This document shows positions 1 through 6,600 of a DNA stretch of 9,322 nt, piece after piece. The stretch lies in assembly GCA_903832165.1 (NCBI GenBank), contig CAILAQ010000402.1, positions 1 through 9,322 of the forward strand, written 5' to 3'. The notes beneath the pieces were generated by a model. It ran no database searches. It had not been told where the DNA came from and saw only the letters and a program-made list of their open reading frames with translations. Both the position numbers and the translations under genes were made by a program. The DNA is from an uncultured Bacteroidota bacterium. Lineage in GTDB: Bacteria > Bacteroidota > Bacteroidia > Bacteroidales > UBA12481. The stretch's first letter is position 1. Each line of letters opens with the position of its first letter.

Positions 1-1
1 C

Positions 2-613
2 ACCTCCTCCGGCATAAAATGCAGATATACCTGAAATTGAATATGACAACCCTGCCCCACCATTACCACCGCCAGTTGTTCCTGTTGCACCGGGGCCTCC
101 GGCACCACCACCTCCTCCTCCGCGTTCAGGCGAAGCAGTGCTATTGCCGGCTGCTCCTGAATAACCCTGACCATCGGGATATGCACTACCACCAGCACCT
201 TGTGATCCATTTGATGGAAAAGCTGATCCTCCTCCGCCTCCGGAACCACCCGACAATCCATCTCCGGTGTTTCCACCACGCCCCTGACCGGCTCCTCCTC
301 CACCGCCTCCGGCAGCAATGATGGAACCAAATGCGGAATTCGATCCATTGATGCCGCGCGGAACATTGCCATTTGGTGTGTTGCTGCTTCCGACACCTCC
401 GCTTCCAACGGTAACTGTGATTGGGCCCGGTGTGATCGCAACGGAATTATTATAGGTCAGGCCGCCTGCCCCGCCACCTCCTCCGGCATCACCACCACCT
501 CCTCCTCCCCCGGCAACAACAAGGACTTCTACATAGCGGGCAGTGGGGACGTTAAAAGTGCCATTTGAAGTAAATGTATGGATCGTATAGGCACCGGAAG
601 CGGTCATTGTGCC
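2..613 (-). other. Glycine-rich domain, N-terminal part (runs off the window)
   Basis: About 204 residues (2904-3107). It opens with SGAYTIHTFTSNGTFNV, then VEVLVVA and a run of seven Gly, then VAITPGPITVTVG, SAFGSIIAAGGGG, and blocks of Gly with Ser, Ala, Asn and Thr, ending at SISGISAFYAGGG. The order (THTFTSNGTF strand, V-V-GGGG, PG-T-VG, SAFG) is that of bacterial and phage glycine-rich domains. The closing GSGIVIVRY strand is not reached. On the plus strand the region appears as cct/cca-rich tracts, so short plus-strand open frames here are artefacts. Confidence 0.88.
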
Positions 614-3600
614 GCCGGTTCCGGAACCTCCGGCAACCAGGTTTGTACCCGAAACTGTCACATTAGTTCCGCCAATAGCCCGACCCTTGTTTGGAGTGAC
701 AGAAGAAATGGTGGGTGGAGGTTCGGTATAGGTTAATCCGTTTGTAAGAATGCCAATTACTCCGTTGGGATTAGTCACAAGAACATCCACTTGTCCAGCC
801 TCATGAGCCGGAGTAGTTACGATGAGGGTTGTGGAATCGGCAAAGGTTACGGCTCCAGCAGTTCCTCCAAAAGTCACCATGGGTGTGCCGCTGAATTCCG
901 ATCCGCTTATGGTCACTGAAATTCCCCCTTCTTTTGAAACTCTTGATGGAGTAACTGAGGTGATGTCAATTACTTCGAGTACGAAAGGCATGGCGTCATT
1001 GATGATCCCCGGATCATCCGTCAGATTAAACCAATCACTTACAGTAATCTCACCTGTTCCGACACTAATATCTTTATAATACAGATTCACGGAACTGAAT
1101 CCTTGAGGAATAGTGAAAATCCCGGTTGATATCCATGGTCCGTTCAATGAGGCAGACAGTTGTCCCGTTGGATTAGTGGATGTAATGTGTAGCTGAAATC
1201 CTCCCGATGGTGCATTGCTTGGCTTATCTGAAGCATCTCTGGCTTGGATGGTTATTACCTGAGATGGTGTATTATAATTGATTGTGACCGGCGGGTTTGG
1301 TGCGATAAATTTGAGCCTGGTGATCGGACCGGCCGGATTCAGGTTAACCTGGATGTTCTCCTGCCTCCCGGTTTTGGAATTCAGATCCGTTGCACATACC
1401 CAGTTCACTCCCGCAAGCATGAACGCTACCCCGTTTTTAAACGTGTGAACACCTTTATCAACAGATGCCAAAAACGTGTATCCGGCAGGCAAAATTGCAT
1501 CTGCATCGGATGAGCTAAAGGATATTGTGCCTTCGTACCAATCGATCATGTAGCCCCCCGGATCGGCTGCAGCGACAATTACAGAGCTGGGCTCTCCCTG
1601 AAGCTGAGGAGTCGAAATATTCGTGACCAGCAAGTGATCCACCACTTGCCGTATAATGGTTTCCTGCTGCGTATCTTTTGCCAAACCAACCAGTGGATCC
1701 GGTGAATCATCTACACTGATGGTGGGAGTACCCTCAGCAGAGTCATGATAATAAAAAGTTGCCTGAGACGATCCTGCCGGAATAGTGATGTTGTTCAAAC
1801 CCCAGGGCCCTATAGAACTTCCTGAAAATTCGGCAGTCAGAACATCAGAGGAGTTCGTACGCAGATACACCGTCAAAGCTGAAGCTACCACAAACGGACT
1901 GCCATATTGATTCTGAACCTCCACGATTATCGGGGTCGACGGGTGTTTGGCCGTGATCGTTTGTGAGGCGCTGGTTATTCGCAATCGTGTGGCAACTCCT
2001 GCCGTTACCGACGGAGTGATCACCAGATTCGTCCATCCGTTATCGGGCGATGAAACATTGGTATCAGAAACGGTAATAGTGGGATTGCCCGTTTTGGAAT
2101 CACGATAATAAATAGTTTGCGACGAAGTTCCGGCCGGCAACGTGACTTGGGTAACAGTCCAGTTTCCATTCTCAGAGGTCGCAAATTGTCCGCCCACAGA
2201 ACCGGAGAATAAATACAGAAGCGTTTCCGACAAGACCGGTGTTTCAACCGAAAATTGGTTTTGGGTATGCAGGGTAAAGGACCCCACTCCACCGGCAACT
2301 ACCGAAACCAGTGTTGGATCGGCAATTATTTTTGCAATGTTTCCGGCCAAAATGGTAAATGCAGAGCGGGCATCGAGCGGGATGGCGTCAGTAACCGCAA
2401 GCGGAGTGCTTTCCGAAACCGTTATAACTGGTGACCCCTTAGTCAGATCCTTATAGTACACCGCAGCCGTGCTCAACCCTGAGGCAATACTCGTTTGGAT
2501 TATGGTTGAATCAAATGAACCGGCAGCACTAAAAACTCCCGCCGAAGAGGTGCTGTACAGATACAACGTGCGTGGAGCTTGTGAGACATATGGATTCCCG
2601 TAGGTATCCTGCGCCTGAACCGTGATCACCGAAGATGGCTCACCGGCCTCCAGACTTTGAGAATTGCTTAGGAACACGAAACGGGCAAGGCCAGCCGGGG
2701 CAATCGTTAATTGAAAGGATGCGTTGATGAGTCCGGCATCCGGATTTTCCGGAATCGAGGAAGCATCGGATATTGTCAGGGTTGGATTGCCGGATGCATT
2801 ATCGGTATAATAAACGTTTACACTGCTTTGATCTTTTTGTAAGGTAATTTGGGTAATCACGCTTGTTCCGTCACTAAAACCGGAGGATACCGAGGTAGAA
2901 TACACATACAGCGTTTGACCCACCGGAGCCGGGATCACTATTCCGGAGCTGTTTTGCAATGCCAGGCTTAGCTGTGTGGCAACTCCGGCAGTGGTGGTTG
3001 CACCCCCGCTTACCACAATTCTTCTGGGTGTTCCCCAGATAATAGCTACTGATTGTATTCCGTTCACAATCCCAATATCAGTCGGGTCATCCAAAAACGC
3101 CTGATCACTTACCACGATAGCTGAACTGGATGAAACCATGTTTTTATAGAAGAAAGAAAACGTGCTTTGTCCTGCATTTACCAATAGAGAGACCATAGGT
3201 ATTGCAAAATTATTGGCAATAGAAAAGCTGCCATTGCCGTTTTTAGCGTAGAAATAAAACGTTTTTACCAACGCCAGCGGAGAGATATTCCCATATTCAT
3301 CAAGCAGTGTGGCCACGAAAGGTTCTGAAACCTGACCGGCCTCCAGAGATGTATTTCCACCCGAAAGGGATACCGACGCCACTTCACCTGCAATCACCGT
3401 ATAGCTTTGTGTGGCACCGGAGAGTCCCTGGTCCGGGGTTTCATCAACTGTCAACTGATGATTACCGGCAACCGTAGCTTTGTAAAAAACAGATGCCTCC
3501 GGTGCATCTTTGGCAACCGAAATATGAGTTACCGGGGTCCAGGGAGTATCAGTCAGGGAAAATTCCCCGGATAAAGAACTCCCCAGGGAAAGCGTCAGAT

Positions 3601-6600
3601 TATCGGGAGCCAGACAGCTGTTCCCGTTCAGATCCCGAAATTCAATTTTTATCAGGCCGGAAAGCACTCCGGCAACTTTGGTTTGAGGAGCAGAAGTGAT
3701 AGCAAAAGCCTTTGCTGCATCTGCGTTAACCGTGATCGTACCACCAGCGGATGAAAGAGATCCTGAGGAAAAAGTTAGTCCATCAATGCCGGATTTCGTG
3801 TTGGTGTAGTATACCGTGGTACCGGTGCTGCCAATTGGAATCGCGACTTCCGCGATCGTCGGGGTGGGCTCCATATTGGCGATCGTAAATTTGGCTGATG
3901 ATCCTCCAGTGGTTTGCAGACTGACTAGCAGATTTGAGCCCAAGACAGTTGGCAGATTATTGGCATCTTGCGCCTCAATGGTTATTGCTGTGGTGTAACT
4001 GCCGGCCGTAATGGTTTGAGTGGCATTGGTCGATTTCAGTTTGGTTGGAGTCTGACCGGTTACCAAAACGGATGCCGTGGCATCAACTATGCCCGCGGCG
4101 CCATCGGCGGGACTGGCATCTGAAACTGTCACCATTTTCGTACCAGGGAAGTTATCCTTGTAATAAAAAGATCCATCTGAGGAGCCTGCCGGAATAACCA
4201 GTTGGGTTGCAGTCCAGGGCCCTGCCTGATCTTCCGCGAAACTGCCGCTTCCGGCACCAAACAAATAAATCGTGGAACCGGTTGTAGTTATGTTGCCATA
4301 GCTGTCCTGCGTTTCCACTGTAAACACCGAAGAGGTGCTGTTCACCTCAACCGAAGCCGGCTTTTGTATAAATACCAATTTAGCATAAGCGCCCGCCGCC
4401 ACTGTTATGGTTGCCGCTCCGGCTGTCCAGTCCGGATGTGCCGTAACATTTGCCCCAATGGTAGTAGACCCAGCGGTCGTTTCCTTGCAATAAATGGTTT
4501 TTTGATATTGACCTGCATTCAGGGTAAATTCATTTATTGAGCTCCACGGGCTGCTGGTTAAAGAAAACTGGCAGGTAGCCGGTGATTTTGAAAGATTAAA
4601 TGTTGTGGACCCGGTTACCGCCACGGGCAGGTTCTCCGCAGTTAAAGTCTGAATAGTGATTGGAAATGATTGACCAGCCTGTGCAGAGGAAGTGCCGGCA
4701 ATGAATATTTTGCTGATCGATCCATTTACAATAGTTACCGTTTGATTATCTGAAGATAAACCCGAAGTTGAGATAGTTAGTATGGTTGACCCCGGATTGC
4801 TGTTCCGATAATAAAAACCTGCACTCGCCTGAGGGGGGTCAATGGTTTGCTCAAGACTTGCGGACCAACCTGTATCTCCGTCTGCGGAAAATTCCCCTCC
4901 GCTGGAACTGGTGAGGGTCACTGTATGCGAAGCTCCGGAAGGGGTAACATTGCCGTACTGGTCGGCAATGGCGAAATTAATTACCTGTGATGGAGTATTG
5001 GTTACAATCGTCTGTACTGCGGAGGTATACTTCAATTTCGAAGCAAAGCCGGCGGTGATGGTCTCGGTTTGGGTTATCGCGGTCAATCCTGTTATTGTAA
5101 CCGTGATAGTATGTGTTCCCACAGAAGAACTTTTGTAATAGAAACTTGCTTTTCCCAGCCCGCCTGACATCGTAACCGAGCTGATATTTACCCAAGGTGA
5201 CTGTGCAGCCGAAAAACCATCATTTAAGCTCGATGAGCTGAGTGAAACGGTAGTATTTGAGGGTGCAGCAGTCAGATTGTTGTAGGCATCATAAGCCTGA
5301 ACCTGCATCACGGCCGATGGGTTTTGCACAACAAGGGTTTGCGGCAAAGTAATCCATTCGATCCGGCTGAGTGAACCACCGCTGATGTTTATGAGTTGGG
5401 TAGCTGAACCCAAACCGGTTGCACTAACGGTAATGGTTGGCGTTCCTGTCAGAATATCTTTATAATAAAAGGCAGCAGTACTTGCACCGGCAACAACATC
5501 AATACCGGTGATATCCCAAAGGCCGTTACCGGTGGCAGAAAATGTTCCGGTAGCTAAAGCGGTTGTCGAAAAATCCAAATGAATCGGGGCATCCAGAGTT
5601 TTTGCATTATCGTAAACATCTCTAAATCCGATATTCAGGACAGTCGACGCAACTCCAGCCTGCGTAGTTCGTTCGGCGTTGGTAAATACCAGCTGATAAA
5701 CTACCTCCGGATTTATATTAAAAATGAGCGTACCGCTGGTTAGTCCTGCCTTTGATGCTGTAACTGTATGCCCGCCCGACACTGTGTTCCTGTAATAAAT
5801 AGCTGCAGAGTTTTGTCCCTGTGGAATTATTACCGAGGTCGTGGTAAAAGCACCACCGATGCTACTTTCGAACCCTCCGCCTGATGAAGCATCACTCAGC
5901 AAAATGGCAGCTTCAGCAGGAGCATTTACTGCCTGCCCGTAAGCATTTTGCAAGGAAACGGTTATGGCCTGAGATGATATTCCTGCGGTGAGCGTGGTGC
6001 TGGCAACTGATAGTGAGATTTTGGAAGGAGTTCCTTCATAGATGGTTTCGATTTGCCCAATTGAAGAATAATCTGCGAGGGCAGCAGTTATGGTGGGTGT
6101 TCCTGATCCAAAATCCTGATAATAAAAACTAATTAAGGAAGCAATTGAAACACTTGTAATAACTTGATCTGAAGCATTTAAAAAACGGCCATTTGATGCA
6201 TTTGTTGACAGGGCAACTGTTGTTGCTGAAATCGTTGCAGGATTATCATACTCATCGTGAACCTGAATAGTGATTGCACTGCTTTTTTGTCCAAGCTGCA
6301 ATGATTGTGGTGCAGTGGAGAACACGATTTTCGATCCGGCTGCCGGATTTACAGTTAGCCCTAAAGTTGCCTGAGAAACACCTGAATGTGCTGCAGTGAG
6401 CGTGACGAGCCCGGCCAGAGCGTCGCGGTAATAGAAGACAGCGCTATTCTCTCCATCCGGAATAATGACCTGAGAAATTGAGCCATCAAACAAACCTCCG
6501 CTATTCGTGTCGAATTTACCATTCCATGCATTGCTACAGCTCAATGTTACAGCATACGCGCCTGATACCGGAACCTGAACACCATAAGCATTAAATGTTT

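Noticed and set aside
19..321. Plus-strand open frame rich in His, Leu and Arg
   Set aside because: It is the antisense shadow of the glycine codons of the glycine-rich domain; it has low-complexity composition and no recognisable domain.
2..613. Collagen-like Gly-X-Y repeat or silk-like protein
   Set aside because: Glycine spacing is not a regular triplet, and the region has the flanking strands (THTFTSNGTF, VEVLVVA, ITVTVG) of a folded glycine-rich domain.
822..1079. Plus-strand open frame of 85 codons
   Set aside because: Antisense of the IPT/TIG and U22 coding region. The same applies to the other plus-strand frames at 1244-1513, 2142-2456, 3493-3699, 3816-3998, 4202-4540, 4842-5138, 7230-7478 and 8445-8666; none shows a domain.
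1075..1080. Perfect TATAAT boxes on the plus strand (also at 2806-2811, 5461-5466 and 8866-8871) that look like -10 promoter elements
   Set aside because: They are the reverse complement of the Tyr-Tyr codons with adjoining bases in the FYYKD motif, recur at repeat spacing, and are explained by coding.
1845..2298. Minus-strand short open frames (1845-2036, 2020-2298, and likewise 4977-5195 and 8098-8388)
   Set aside because: They lie in other frames of the same strand as the giant gene, whose frame carries recognisable repeats throughout. They show no domain of their own.
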